The notes under the pieces are model-generated. The model was given only the letters and a program-made list of their open reading frames with translations. It did no database searches and was not told the origin of the DNA. Below, in pieces: positions 7,399-16,803 of a stretch of 64,000 nt of DNA. Where the stretch lies: contig OZ244200.1 in assembly GCA_965216845.1 (NCBI GenBank), positions 1,674,001 through 1,738,000 of the forward strand. The letters are read 5' to 3'. Source of the stretch: Panacagrimonas sp965216845 (lineage in GTDB: Bacteria; Pseudomonadota; Gammaproteobacteria; Nevskiales; Nevskiaceae). Position 1 is the first letter of the stretch. Each line of letters begins with the position of its first letter. A program made the translations under genes and the position numbers.

Positions 7399-8440
7399 AT
7401 CAGAAACCTTGCAGACCGCCTCGGTGTTGGCGTTCGAACGTAAACTCGATCCCTCCGATGCGCTGATGTCATCCGGACGCTGGGATGATCGGGATAACGC
7501 AACGGCCTGGCCGGCAGTGAACGTCAACGAAAAGTCCGTTCGTGGCACGATTTCCAATCGCCTCAAGACCAAGGATCAGGATCCAGCCAATCTGGATGCG
7601 CAGATTCAGAAACCAAACTTGCAAACGGTGGATGCGGCTGCTCTACCGGCCGATGTGGATACCCTGCAGTTGCGCTTCACACTGCGTGTGCTGAGCGGTG
7701 CTGGCACGCCCAGCGCCTGCAATAGCGCCGATTACCAGCAAGCCCTGAGTGCGATTGTCGATCAATACGTAAGAGAACACGGCTTTTTCACTCTGGCGCT
7801 GCGCTACGCAACGAATCTTGCCAACGCCCGTTTTCTCTGGCGCAACCGCCTGGGGGCAGAAAGCATTTGTGTGCGTGTGGATCGTCTGCGTGGTGGTGAA
7901 TCCGTCGACAGCTGGGAGTTTGATGCGTTGCAGTACCCGCTGGACCACTTTCCAGCTGAAGATGCAGACATCAATGCCCTGGGCAATCTCATCGCGACCG
8001 GACTGGCCGGCGGTGAGCACGTGCTGCTGGATGTGCGTTGCTTCGCCCGCATGGGGCAAGGCCAGGAAGTGTATCCATCGCAGGAACTGATTCTCGACAA
8101 ATCCAAAGGCACTATTCTCGACAAATCCAAAGACACTAAAAGCCGAACCCTCTACGTTGTTGACGATGCGGCGGCGATTCATTCACAGAAAATCGGCAAC
8201 GCGTTGCGCACCATTGATAACTGGTACGAGGGTGGGGAAGAGCTGGGTCCGATCGCCGTGGAACCGTATGGTTCGGTCACCACCCAGGGCAAAGCCTATC
8301 GGCAGCCCAAAAGTAAAACCGATTTCTACAATCTGCTGGATCGCTGGGTGCTGAAAGGCGAGGTGCCAGAGCTTTCACAACAGCACTACGTGATGGCCAC
8401 ATTGGTCCGCGGCGGCGTATTCGGCGAGAAGGCGGAATGA
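7391..8440 (+). CDS. csy3: Csy3 / Cas7f, backbone subunit of the type I-F effector
   Basis: Backbone subunit; six copies normally line the guide in a 32-nt-spacer Csy complex, and thumbs of neighbouring subunits cause the flipped base every six nucleotides. Recognised from ASVLAFERKLDPSDALMSSG near the N-terminus and WEFDALQYPLDHFP. The ATG at 7391 has AAGGAG six bases upstream, so it is preferred over a longer frame from 7334 that lies in csy2. 349 residues, typical. A local duplication is visible at 8093-8133, where LDKSKGTILDKSKDT repeats a six-codon unit; it probably sits in a surface loop. Confidence 0.95.
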   Translation: MAKSETLQTASVLAFERKLDPSDALMSSGRWDDRDNATAWPAVNVNEKSVRGTISNRLKTKDQDPANLDAQIQKPNLQTVDAAALPADVDTLQLRFTLRVLSGAGTPSACNSADYQQALSAIVDQYVREHGFFTLALRYATNLANARFLWRNRLGAESICVRVDRLRGGESVDSWEFDALQYPLDHFPAEDADINALGNLIATGLAGGEHVLLDVRCFARMGQGQEVYPSQELILDKSKGTILDKSKDTKSRTLYVVDDAAAIHSQKIGNALRTIDNWYEGGEELGPIAVEPYGSVTTQGKAYRQPKSKTDFYNLLDRWVLKGEVPELSQQHYVMATLVRGGVFGEKAE

Positions 8441-8997
8441 TGGACGCCTGTCTGGATGTCTGGTTACGGCCCGACCCGGAAATGAGCGCGCCGCTGCTGA
8501 TGAACAGTCTTTTTGCAAAGCTGCATCGGCAACTGGTTGCACTCAAACCGCTGCAGATCGGCATGAGTTTTCCCGGCTATTCAAACGATCCTCCCAACCT
8601 CGGTGAGGCGATGCGGCTGCATGGGCGTCCGGCCGATCTTCAGCAGCTGATGACCCACGATTGGCTGGGGGGCTTGCGTGGTTACCTACGTATTGCGGAT
8701 GTTGTCCCTGTCAGCGGTACTCACCATGTTCGCGTTCGCAGAGTGCAAACCAAATCCAGCCCGGAGCGGTTGGCCCGGCGTTATCGGACCAGACATGGCG
8801 TTTCCATGGATGAAGCGGCTGCCCGTTACTTCAGTGCAAAGCCCGAGTGGTCGGGCCTGCCATTTCTCACCGTAAAGAGCCGCAGTAGCGATCAGAAATT
8901 TCGGTTGTTCATTTCTCAAGAGCAGGTCGAAGGCTTGATTCCAGGAGAATTCAACTGTTATGCATTGAGTGGGCAGGCATCACTGGCATGGCCGTGA
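8437..8997 (+). CDS. csy4: Csy4 / Cas6f, crRNA-processing endoribonuclease
   Basis: Cuts the repeat RNA after the CTGCC-GGCAG hairpin and stays bound to the 3' hairpin of the mature guide. The catalytic histidine lies in LFAKLHRQL (His29 if the second of the two tandem ATG codons is used, as in characterised Csy4). The arginine-rich helix that enters the RNA major groove is SPERLARRYRTRHG. 186 residues, normal. Overlaps the csy3 stop. The same enzyme should process the crRNA-like transcript at 4932-5007, which keeps the stem. Confidence 0.95.
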   Translation: MMDACLDVWLRPDPEMSAPLLMNSLFAKLHRQLVALKPLQIGMSFPGYSNDPPNLGEAMRLHGRPADLQQLMTHDWLGGLRGYLRIADVVPVSGTHHVRVRRVQTKSSPERLARRYRTRHGVSMDEAAARYFSAKPEWSGLPFLTVKSRSSDQKFRLFISQEQVEGLIPGEFNCYALSGQASLAWP

Positions 8998-9252
8998 TGA
9001 GAACATTCTGACGCCTGATGGTCCAATGGTTCGGTCACTGACAAGATGATGAACCCGAAGGCTTCGTGCCAACGGCGTGGTAGCAGCACCATTCGCATGT
9101 TCGCATCATGTGGGCGTTTGCTCGACTGAAGCGATCCGTAGATTAATGACGCGCCAGGGAACCTGGCCGCAGCAATCCTAAACCTAGGACTTGCCGGAGA
9201 AGCGGTGGTCGGTAACCAACCCAAATTTTAAGTTGTCAATGCGGCTCAATAA

Positions 9253-9265
9253 AATCAATAAGTTG
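9253..9265 (+). promoter_or_regulatory. IHF binding site, distal, in CRISPR leader
   Basis: AATCAATAAGTTG matches the IHF consensus WATCAANNNNTTR at every fixed position. It lies 82 bp before the first repeat and 66 bp (about six helical turns) from the second site. IHF bends type I leaders so that Cas1-Cas2/3 inserts at the first repeat. Confidence 0.65.
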
Positions 9266-9318
9266 GTGTCGGGGCTGAGCATAGGCTCTAGTCCAGAAAC
9301 GGTGCTTGATCCTTAACA

Positions 9319-9331
9319 AATCAAACTTTTA
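9319..9331 (+). promoter_or_regulatory. IHF binding site, proximal, in CRISPR leader
   Basis: AATCAAACTTTTA is again a full match to WATCAANNNNTTR, 16 bp before the first repeat. Paired IHF sites are described for type I-F leaders. Confidence 0.65.
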
Positions 9332-9347
9332 GCTGCGGTACACTCTA

Positions 9348-12300
9348 GTTCACTGCCGCACAGGCAGCTCAGAAACCGAAGGCTTCCCGCTCGGGCCATT
9401 GCACAAAGTTCACTGCCGCACAGGCAGCTCAGAAAAAAATGGTGAAAAGTCTCGTTAATGAGACTTTGTTCACTGCCGCACAGGCAGCTCAGAAAATATG
9501 AGTAACGCTCGTACTGCGAGCAAGACTGTTCACTGCCGCACAGGCAGCTCAGAAATTCAATGGTGATCGCGCCAAGGGATAGGCCAAGTTCACTGCCGCA
9601 CAGGCAGCTCAGAAATTTCGGACTGCTGTGGGGCAAAGCCCCGCAGCGTTCACTGCCGCACAGGCAGCTCAGAAAGGAACCGACAGCCGTGGCCGAAGAC
9701 GACGAGCGTTCACTGCCGCACAGGCAGCTCAGAAATCATCGGAGCGAGCCGAGCTGCTGAAGGAATAGTTCACTGCCGCACAGGCAGCTCAGAAAATAGT
9801 CGCGCACGTCCCACATGGGAACAAGCAGTTCACTGCCGCACAGGCAGCTCAGAAAACTCTCCCCGCTTTAATTCCGCCCCTTCCATATGTTCACTGCCGC
9901 ACAGGCAGCTCAGAAATTGAACGCAGCATAGAAAATCTGGAATCCAGGGTTCACTGCCGCACAGGCAGCTCAGAAATTGAACGCAGCATAGAAAATCTGG
10001 AATCCAGGGTTCACTGCCGCACAGGCAGCTCAGAAAGTCTGCGCGTTGCCGGTCTGCGCGTCGTACTGCGTTCACTGCCGCACAGGCAGCTCAGAAAAAA
10101 CGGACACGCCGCCGGAAATGACGCCGAACGTTCACTGCCGCACAGGCAGCTCAGAAAAGCACGGGGTGCCCACTGCATCGATTCCGGCCGTTCACTGCCG
10201 CACAGGCAGCTCAGAAATGAGTATTCGGGATGCGTTGAAGTCTGTATATGTTCACTGCCGCACAGGCAGCTCAGAAAATGAAGACTCGGCTCAGCCGGTC
10301 GATTTACGAGTTCACTGCCGCACAGGCAGCTCAGAAAATGTTCGCGCGCGCTGCCTTCTGCTCTGGCACGTTCACTGCCGCACAGGCAGCTCAGAAAGAG
10401 AGAGCAAATTGCGCTAGTTCCATCCATCAGTTCACTGCCGCACAGGCAGCTCAGAAAGGACGGCGTTTGTTGGTCGGACCTTCAGCTATGTTCACTGCCG
10501 CACAGGCAGCTCAGAAAGGCAAGACCACGCGCGCATTGATTGATGCGTTGTTCACTGCCGCACAGGCAGCTCAGAAAAGTGGGTAGGCGCGTAGAGTTCC
10601 TCCTCCGACGTTCACTGCCGCACAGGCAGCTCAGAAATGTTTCCGCTATCAGCTTCGGAGCCCCTTTGGGTTCACTGCCGCACAGGCAGCTCAGAAAAAT
10701 TGTAAACAATAGATAGAAAGTTAAGTTCGGTTCACTGCCGCACAGGCAGCTCAGAAAGGTGCAGGTGTCACCAGTGCTAATGAATTTATGTTCACTGCCG
10801 CACAGGCAGCTCAGAAAAGGCGTGCCGTTGTCTGGTGCATCAGCAGTGTGTTCACTGCCGCACAGGCAGCTCAGAAATCCGCGCCGCGAATCTCGATTTG
10901 ACGGTTGCCGTTCACTGCCGCACAGGCAGCTCAGAAATGATAGCCCCAAAGCTGCGATCAAGAGCAAACGTTCACTGCCGCACAGGCAGCTCAGAAAGTT
11001 GCAGCAAGCAGCAGACGGCCGCTGCCATCGTTCACTGCCGCACAGGCAGCTCAGAAAAGATAATCCAGCGCCTTTTGCGGCGCCCTCAAGTTCACTGCCG
11101 CACAGGCAGCTCAGAAAAGTCGCGGTCGTGGCCGAGAGTAACGAGGCCAGTTCACTGCCGCACAGGCAGCTCAGAAAAAGCAATGATCAAAATCGAAGTC
11201 ACGGACGAAGTTCACTGCCGCACAGGCAGCTCAGAAAGATCCGCCGATGTGCTGCGAGGCTGGCGGTCGGTTCACTGCCGCACAGGCAGCTCAGAAACAG
11301 AGATAGTGAAGCGAATCGAGGAACTCCAGGTTCACTGCCGCACAGGCAGCTCAGAAATCAGCGTCCGCCGATGGCTGAACCCTGGCGGTGTTCACTGCCG
11401 CACAGGCAGCTCAGAAAGGGGAACAGTGACCGGCTACCCATGCGTTGTATGTTCACTGCCGCACAGGCAGCTCAGAAATGAAGCGCGCGGACATCAATAT
11501 CAGCCGGTTTGTTCACTGCCGCACAGGCAGCTCAGAAAGGAGAGCTACGCGAGCGTACCGATTGGCACAAGTTCACTGCCGCACAGGCAGCTCAGAAATC
11601 CGAGTCAGCAGCCGCAACAACGGCTGCTACGTTCACTGCCGCACAGGCAGCTCAGAAATCCGAGTCAGCAGCCGCAACAACGGCTGCTACGTTCACTGCC
11701 GCACAGGCAGCTCAGAAAGGCGTGATCCTGCCGCCGCTCGAACGCTGGCGGTTCACTGCCGCACAGGCAGCTCAGAAATTCGGCAAGCTGGGCTCGCCTT
11801 ATTCTGTCCTGTTCACTGCCGCACAGGCAGCTCAGAAATTGTCATGCACCGTGCTCTTGGGCCGATTCAAGTTCACTGCCGCACAGGCAGCTCAGAAACG
11901 GGCCGTGGCGCGGCACCTGTACCGACGCCGGTTCACTGCCGCACAGGCAGCTCAGAAAAAAACCGCACCGGCAGACCGCAAAACCGCACCGTTCACTGCC
12001 GCACAGGCAGCTCAGAAAGCTCACATTACGGTCCTGAGAGCCCGGAGCCCGTTCACTGCCGCACAGGCAGCTCAGAAAGCACCGCAGGCAATTTTCTGGC
12101 GCTATTTCGTGTTCACTGCCGCACAGGCAGCTCAGAAAGCTTAACGTGGCCGAGCTGGAACAGGCGCTGGGTTCACTGCCGCACAGGCAGCTCAGAAATT
12201 GATCAGATCGCCGGTGGTGCCGTCGAACAGGTTCACTGCCGCACAGGCAGCTCAGAAAATGACCAGATACGCCAGATTTGCGCCGCACACCGTTCACTGC

Positions 12301-13042
12301 CGCACAGGCAGCTCAGAAAAGATCGCCGATCAGCACCAATATTTTTTTCCAGGTTCACTGCCGCACAGGCAGCTCAGAAAGCCAACGCCCCAGCCTCATC
12401 GCCGGCCCGCAGGTTCACTGCCGCACAGGCAGCTCAGAAAAATCACGTGGCAGGTGCCGCCGTCACCAAGTATGTTCACTGCCGCACAGGCAGCTCAGAA
12501 AAACCCCATCCCTGATGGCGCTGAGATTATTGTGTTCACTGCCGCACAGGCAGCTCAGAAAGATGGAGCAAAGAATTTTCTGCCACAAACAAGGTTCACT
12601 GCCGCACAGGCAGCTCAGAAATTGCCCGTGATGGGCTGATATTTCGGGACCATGTTCACTGCCGCACAGGCAGCTCAGAAAATTTCGCCCGGATCAGTGA
12701 TTCCAACCAGACCGTTCACTGCCGCACAGGCAGTTCAGAAACGTATGCATGCCTATCAAACGGTACGTGCGGATGTTCACTGCCGCACAGGCAGCTCAGA
12801 AACGTGGCCAGACTCGCGACGCGCTGTTTAATGGGTTCACTGCCGCACAGGCAGCTCAGAAAGGCTTCAGATTCCCCGCGTCAAAGCACACCGCGTTCAC
12901 TGCCGCACAGGCAGCTCAGAAAAACTTCACCAAGGTTTACGGCTGCGACGGTGTGTTCACTGCCGCACAGGCAGCTCAGAAATCAGTAATCGAGGCCCGC
13001 TACTTCCCAACCGCGTTCACTGCCGCACAGGCAGCTCAGAAA
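9348..13042 (+). CRISPR. Type I-F CRISPR array, 62 repeats, 61 spacers
   Basis: A 28-bp repeat (GTTCACTGCC...CTCAGAAA, with CTGCC/GGCAG stem) recurs 62 times from 9348 to 13042. Spacers are 32 nt except seven of 33 nt (numbers 9, 12, 35, 49, 50, 52 and 57). Repeats are essentially identical; the one variant I found is repeat 57 (12714-12741, C to T at position 21, the first handle base). Spacers 10/11 (9917-9948, 9977-10008) and 38/39 (11599-11630, 11659-11690) are exact tandem duplicates. The last repeat at 13015 is intact and no further copy follows. Leader lies on the csy4 side. Confidence 0.99.
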
Positions 13043-13338
13043 ACGGCCAATCGCGGCGAGCTGACGTTCAGCCTGCGGGATCCGGAAGGCCAGGGCATGC
13101 TCAATGATCGTACAGGCGTCTGGCCAAAGTGCAAATGGATGCGATGACGTTGCAGTGCTGCGGGCCCTTCAGGGGTTTGTTAGCGCTGAGTCCCATAGGC
13201 TCGCCTCCTTGTCCGCCAGCTGATGTCTGTGCTCTGCACCTGATGTTTCATCGCATCGTCACGGTGGCGTAACAGTGCTGCAGCCTTGTTCGGACAGCAT
13301 CTCAGGTTGTTCCTGAGTCTGCTTGAAGAGATCACCAA
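13043..13338. other. Intergenic trailer of the array, nothing recognised
   Basis: The sequence after the last repeat has no further repeat, no convincing small gene and no clear terminator. A weak GAAGAG ribosome site at the right end belongs to the lipoprotein gene that starts at 13339. Confidence 0.5.
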
Positions 13339-15699
13339 ATGACGCCTATCGGATTGGTCGGACGAACTGTCCTCATCGCCTCGCTGTTCGCACTCGCCGG
13401 ATGTCCCGACGACGGTGACAACGGCAAGAATGCTTTGGTGGACACCCAGACTGTGGCGCCTGGCGGTGAGTGCCAGGCCGGTGGCATCCGCGTTCTGGCC
13501 GGGGTGGACGACAATCGCGATGGTGTACTCGACCAGGCCGAGATCGACAGCAGCCAGCTTGTTTGCAACGGCGTGGACGGCAACAGCGGCAGCGCTGCGT
13601 TGGTGAACACCACCACGGTGCCTCCGGGGCAAATCTGCGAATTCGGGGGAATCCAGATCGATTCCGGGATCGACGACAACAACAATGGCACGCTGGATAC
13701 CGCCGAAGTGGACAACAGCGATGTCATCTGCAATGCCTCCAGCGCCTTGTTCCAGCTCCAGTTGCTGCATTTCTCGGACATCGACGGTCCCGGCGGCGCG
13801 GACGACGTTCGCGTTTTCTCGGCGCTGGTGGACGGTTTCCGCAAGCAGTTCCCGAACAACACCCTGGTGCTCAGTTCCGGCGATAACTACATTCCCGGCC
13901 CCGAATTCTTCGCCGCCGAAGATCCAAGCCTGGCGGGCGTGCTTGGCGTCCCGGATGTCGGCCGCGCCCACATTGCCTGGCTCAATGCTCTGGGTGTGCA
14001 GGCCAGCGTGATCGGCAATCATGAACTGGATCAGGGTCCGGAAACCTTCGCCGGTATCATCGGCGCTGACGGCAGCTGGTCAGGCGCGCTGTTCCCCTAC
14101 CTCTCGACCAACATCGATTTCACCGGTGTCGCCGAGCTGGCGGCGCTGACGGCGGCAGATGGCCAACCGGTGCAAGCCAACACGGTGGCCGGCAGCGCGA
14201 CCGTTGTGGTCAACGGAGAGACGCTGGGCATTGTCGGCGCCAGCGCGCCGAGCCTTGCGTCGATCACCAGCACCGGAGCACTGGTGGTATCGCCTTCGGA
14301 CGCCGCCGATGTCGCCGCGCTGGCCGCCGAAATTCAGCCTGCGGTGGACGCACTGATATCGGCTGGCATCGACAAGATCATCCTGCTGGCGCATATGCAG
14401 CAGATCGCCATCGAGCAACAGCTCGCCGGTTTGCTATCGGGTGTGGACATAATCGTCGCTGGCGGCTCCAACACCATTCTGGCCGACGCCAACGACCGGC
14501 TCCGCGAAGGTGATGCCGCCGCCGACAGCTACCCCTTGAACTTGACCTCCAGCAGCGGGGAGCCGGTGATGCTGGTCAACACCGACGGTGACTTCCGTTA
14601 CCTCGGCCGACTACTCATCACCTTTGACGACAACGGCCTGCTCCTGCCGGGCTCGGTGGATTCGGTGATCAGCGGTGTGTATGCCAGCGACAGGGTGCCC
14701 AGCAACGCCTTCCAGCAGATCCCCTTCATCGATCAGATCACCGACACGCTGGAAGCGGTGCTGGTCGCCAAGGATGGCAACGTACTCGGATTGACGGACG
14801 TTTATCTGGACGGCCGCCGTAACCAGGTGCGCCGACAGCAAACCAACATGGGTGACCTGACCGCGGACGCCAATCTGTGGCTGGCGCAGCAAGCCGATGC
14901 CACCGTGCAGGTGTCGCTGAAGAACGGCGGCGGTATTCGCAGCGACATCGGCCAGGCCCTGCAACCGCCGGGGACCAATGATCCGCAGGATGTGGTGTTC
15001 CTGCCACCTGCGGCCAATCCGAGCAGTGGCAAGCCCGAAGGTGGCATTTCCCAGCTGGACCTGGAAACGGTACTGCGTTTCAACAACGGCCTGACGCTGC
15101 TCACGGTCACCGCCGCCGAGCTGGCGGATATCATCGAATATGCGGTGTCCGCGTCCGACCCCGGCGCCACTGGTGCTTCACCCGGGCAATTCCCCCAGGT
15201 GGCGGGCATGCGTTTCTCATTTGATCCGGCGCAGACCGCCCGTGACAGTGCCAGCGGCGACACCAACCAGGCAAGCGCGAGCATCGACGGTGATCGGTTG
15301 CGCAACCTGGCCATTGTCGATGGCGATGGCAACGTGATCGATCAGGTCGTCGCCGACGGCGCGGTGGCCGGCGACGTCAACCGCACGTTCCGCATGGTCA
15401 TTCTGGACTTTATCGCCAGCTGCGTGGGTGTCGACCCGAATGCCAGCAGTTGTGGCGATGGCTATCCGCTCAAGGGACTGAACGCACCGGACCGGATTGA
15501 TCTTGTTGACGCGGGTACCGACCCCGGCAATAGCGATTTCGCCGATGCGGGCAGCGAGCAGGATGCCTTTGCCGAATATCTCCAGGCCTTGTTCAGCGCC
15601 ACCGCGTTCGACGTCGCCGAAACCGCGCCGCTGGACGACAACCGCATCCAGAATCTGAGCATCGACGGCAAGGCGGATACGGTGTTCCCGGCGCCATAG
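13339..15699 (+). CDS. 5'-nucleotidase/metallophosphatase-family lipoprotein
   Basis: Predicted outer-membrane or periplasmic lipoprotein: a hydrophobic signal ending in LFALAGC gives lipidation at Cys22. Two tandem repeats of about 45 residues follow (LVDTQTVAPGGEC...DDNRDGVLDQAEI...CNG and a second copy), Asp-rich and probably calcium-binding. From about residue 135 a UshA/5'-nucleotidase fold begins: LLHFSDIDG, SSGDNYIPG, VIGNHELDQGP, and the C-terminal substrate domain with SLKNGGGIRSDI. The first metal motif reads SDIDG where the family usually has DxH(G). 786 residues. No operon partner. Substrate unknown; nucleotides or other phosphate esters are likely from the family. Confidence 0.85.
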   Translation: MTPIGLVGRTVLIASLFALAGCPDDGDNGKNALVDTQTVAPGGECQAGGIRVLAGVDDNRDGVLDQAEIDSSQLVCNGVDGNSGSAALVNTTTVPPGQICEFGGIQIDSGIDDNNNGTLDTAEVDNSDVICNASSALFQLQLLHFSDIDGPGGADDVRVFSALVDGFRKQFPNNTLVLSSGDNYIPGPEFFAAEDPSLAGVLGVPDVGRAHIAWLNALGVQASVIGNHELDQGPETFAGIIGADGSWSGALFPYLSTNIDFTGVAELAALTAADGQPVQANTVAGSATVVVNGETLGIVGASAPSLASITSTGALVVSPSDAADVAALAAEIQPAVDALISAGIDKIILLAHMQQIAIEQQLAGLLSGVDIIVAGGSNTILADANDRLREGDAAADSYPLNLTSSSGEPVMLVNTDGDFRYLGRLLITFDDNGLLLPGSVDSVISGVYASDRVPSNAFQQIPFIDQITDTLEAVLVAKDGNVLGLTDVYLDGRRNQVRRQQTNMGDLTADANLWLAQQADATVQVSLKNGGGIRSDIGQALQPPGTNDPQDVVFLPPAANPSSGKPEGGISQLDLETVLRFNNGLTLLTVTAAELADIIEYAVSASDPGATGASPGQFPQVAGMRFSFDPAQTARDSASGDTNQASASIDGDRLRNLAIVDGDGNVIDQVVADGAVAGDVNRTFRMVILDFIASCVGVDPNASSCGDGYPLKGLNAPDRIDLVDAGTDPGNSDFADAGSEQDAFAEYLQALFSATAFDVAETAPLDDNRIQNLSIDGKADTVFPAP

Positions 15700-15979
15700 A
15701 TCAAACCCGGCTCAAGCGGTCAGCCCGCGCCTGGGTGCGGGCCGATTGCGGTTTGCCTCGACGCTCGGCGGGATGCCGACCGCTTTCCAGCATCCCGCCG
15801 GACACGCCGCCGGGGCGCCAGCACATTCAAGCGCGTTTGAAGCGCTCTTGAAGTCGGCAGGCGTCCACCTTTTCGCGCCACCTCAACCGGCTGCGCAGAT
15901 ACGCTGACGCGGCGCGATGGTGTAGCGCCCACACCTGTCCGAATCCTGACCCGATCACGCTAGCCGGATCCGGTGACCG
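15700..15979. other. Intergenic DNA, nothing recognised
   Basis: GC-rich spacer between the lipoprotein gene and the transposase remnant. I see only short inverted matches such as CCCGC...GCGGG near 15726-15743 and no reading frame with family resemblance. Part of it may be decayed insertion-sequence DNA. Confidence 0.4.
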
Positions 15980-16645
15980 GGTGTGGACCCGTCCGCCGTC
16001 AGCACGATTCATGCGGTGCTGGATCGACACGGCTTGACCAAGCGTCGCAAACGGCGACGCCACAAGGCGCAAGGCTCGGCGTTGAGTGATCCCAAAGCAG
16101 CGCGGCTTGTGGTGTGCCGATTACAAGGGTGAGTTCCAATTGGGCAATCGGCGCTATTGTTACCCCTTGACGATTACGGACTATCGCTCACGCTATTTGC
16201 TGGCTTGTGAGGCGCTTGAATCCACCCGGTCAGAAACCGCGTTGAGTCTCTTTGAGCAGGTGTTCAAGACCTTTGGCTTGCCCAAAGCGACCCGAACGGA
16301 CAACGGGGTGCCTTTTGCGTCGCCCAATGCGCTGTTTGGCTTGAGCCGTTTGGCAATCTGGTGGTTGCGATTGGGGATCGCCATTGAGCGGATTCGTCCG
16401 GGCCATCCACAGCAGAACGGACGCCATGAGCGAATGCATCTGACGCTGAAACAGGAGACGACGCAGCCACCCGCGTTCAATCTGCTGCAACAGCAGGCGC
16501 AAAATCAACCTCAGCAGCGTGTTCGCCGGGCAAATCGTCGGAATATGACAAGTCGACGACCAAGTCTGGCTCGTCAGCTTCCTCCAATATGATCTGGGAC
16601 ACGGCGGGATATTGTGGGATTGGGTGAAACAAAAGGGCACTCAAT
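15980..16645 (+). pseudogene. IS481-type transposase remnant (DDE, frameshifted, internally deleted)
   Basis: Pieces of one transposase appear in order but in different frames. About 15989-16100 reads AVSTIHAVLDRHGLTKRRKRRR. From 16104 another frame reads LWCADYKGEFQLGNRRYCYPLTITDYRSRYLLACEAL, TRTDNGVPFASPNALFGLSRLAIWWLRLGI, and RPGHPQQNGRHERMHLTLK (Asp, Asp and Glu catalytic blocks). After LLQQQ the coding sequence jumps to VFAGQIVGI and, in a further frame, DDQVWLVSFLQYDLG, the usual C-terminus. So at least one frameshift and an internal deletion have inactivated it. The N-terminal helix-turn-helix is missing. No terminal inverted repeats were identified. Confidence 0.85.
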
Positions 16646-16803
16646 AACTTAGGCCCGATTCCGGAAGATGCCGTGGGACAGATGGTTTGGGTCACATTTT
16701 TGGGACAAAAACCATCACGGAATCGAAAATTACCGGCAAGAACCGGCCTGAATGCTGGAAAAAATGCCCGTCAAAGTACCAGCAAAAAGGGCTGAAAGCG
16801 GCC

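Larger units (their letters stand above)
8998..9347 (+). promoter_or_regulatory. CRISPR leader region
   Basis: No convincing gene lies between csy4 and the array. The proximal 130 bp becomes AT-rich and carries two perfect IHF-type sites (9253-9265 and 9319-9331) and a possible -10 hexamer TACACT at 9339-9344. The array repeat is oriented GTTCACTGCC to CTCAGAAA from left to right, so transcription and new spacer insertion should start from this side. The distal part (8998-9180) shows nothing I can name. Confidence 0.75.

Noticed and set aside
680..8997. CRISPR-associated (Tn7-like) transposon of I-F3 type
   Set aside because: cas1, an intact cas2-cas3 fusion, separate csy1 and csy2 and a long array are present, and no tns or tniQ genes are seen; it is a standard I-F1 defence locus.
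9313..13147. Long open frames through the array reading FLSCLCGSE, VHCRTGSSE, FTAAQAAQK or SLPHRQLRK repeats
   Set aside because: They are translations of the 28-bp CRISPR repeat in various frames; the 60-bp period is divisible by three, which keeps frames open artificially.
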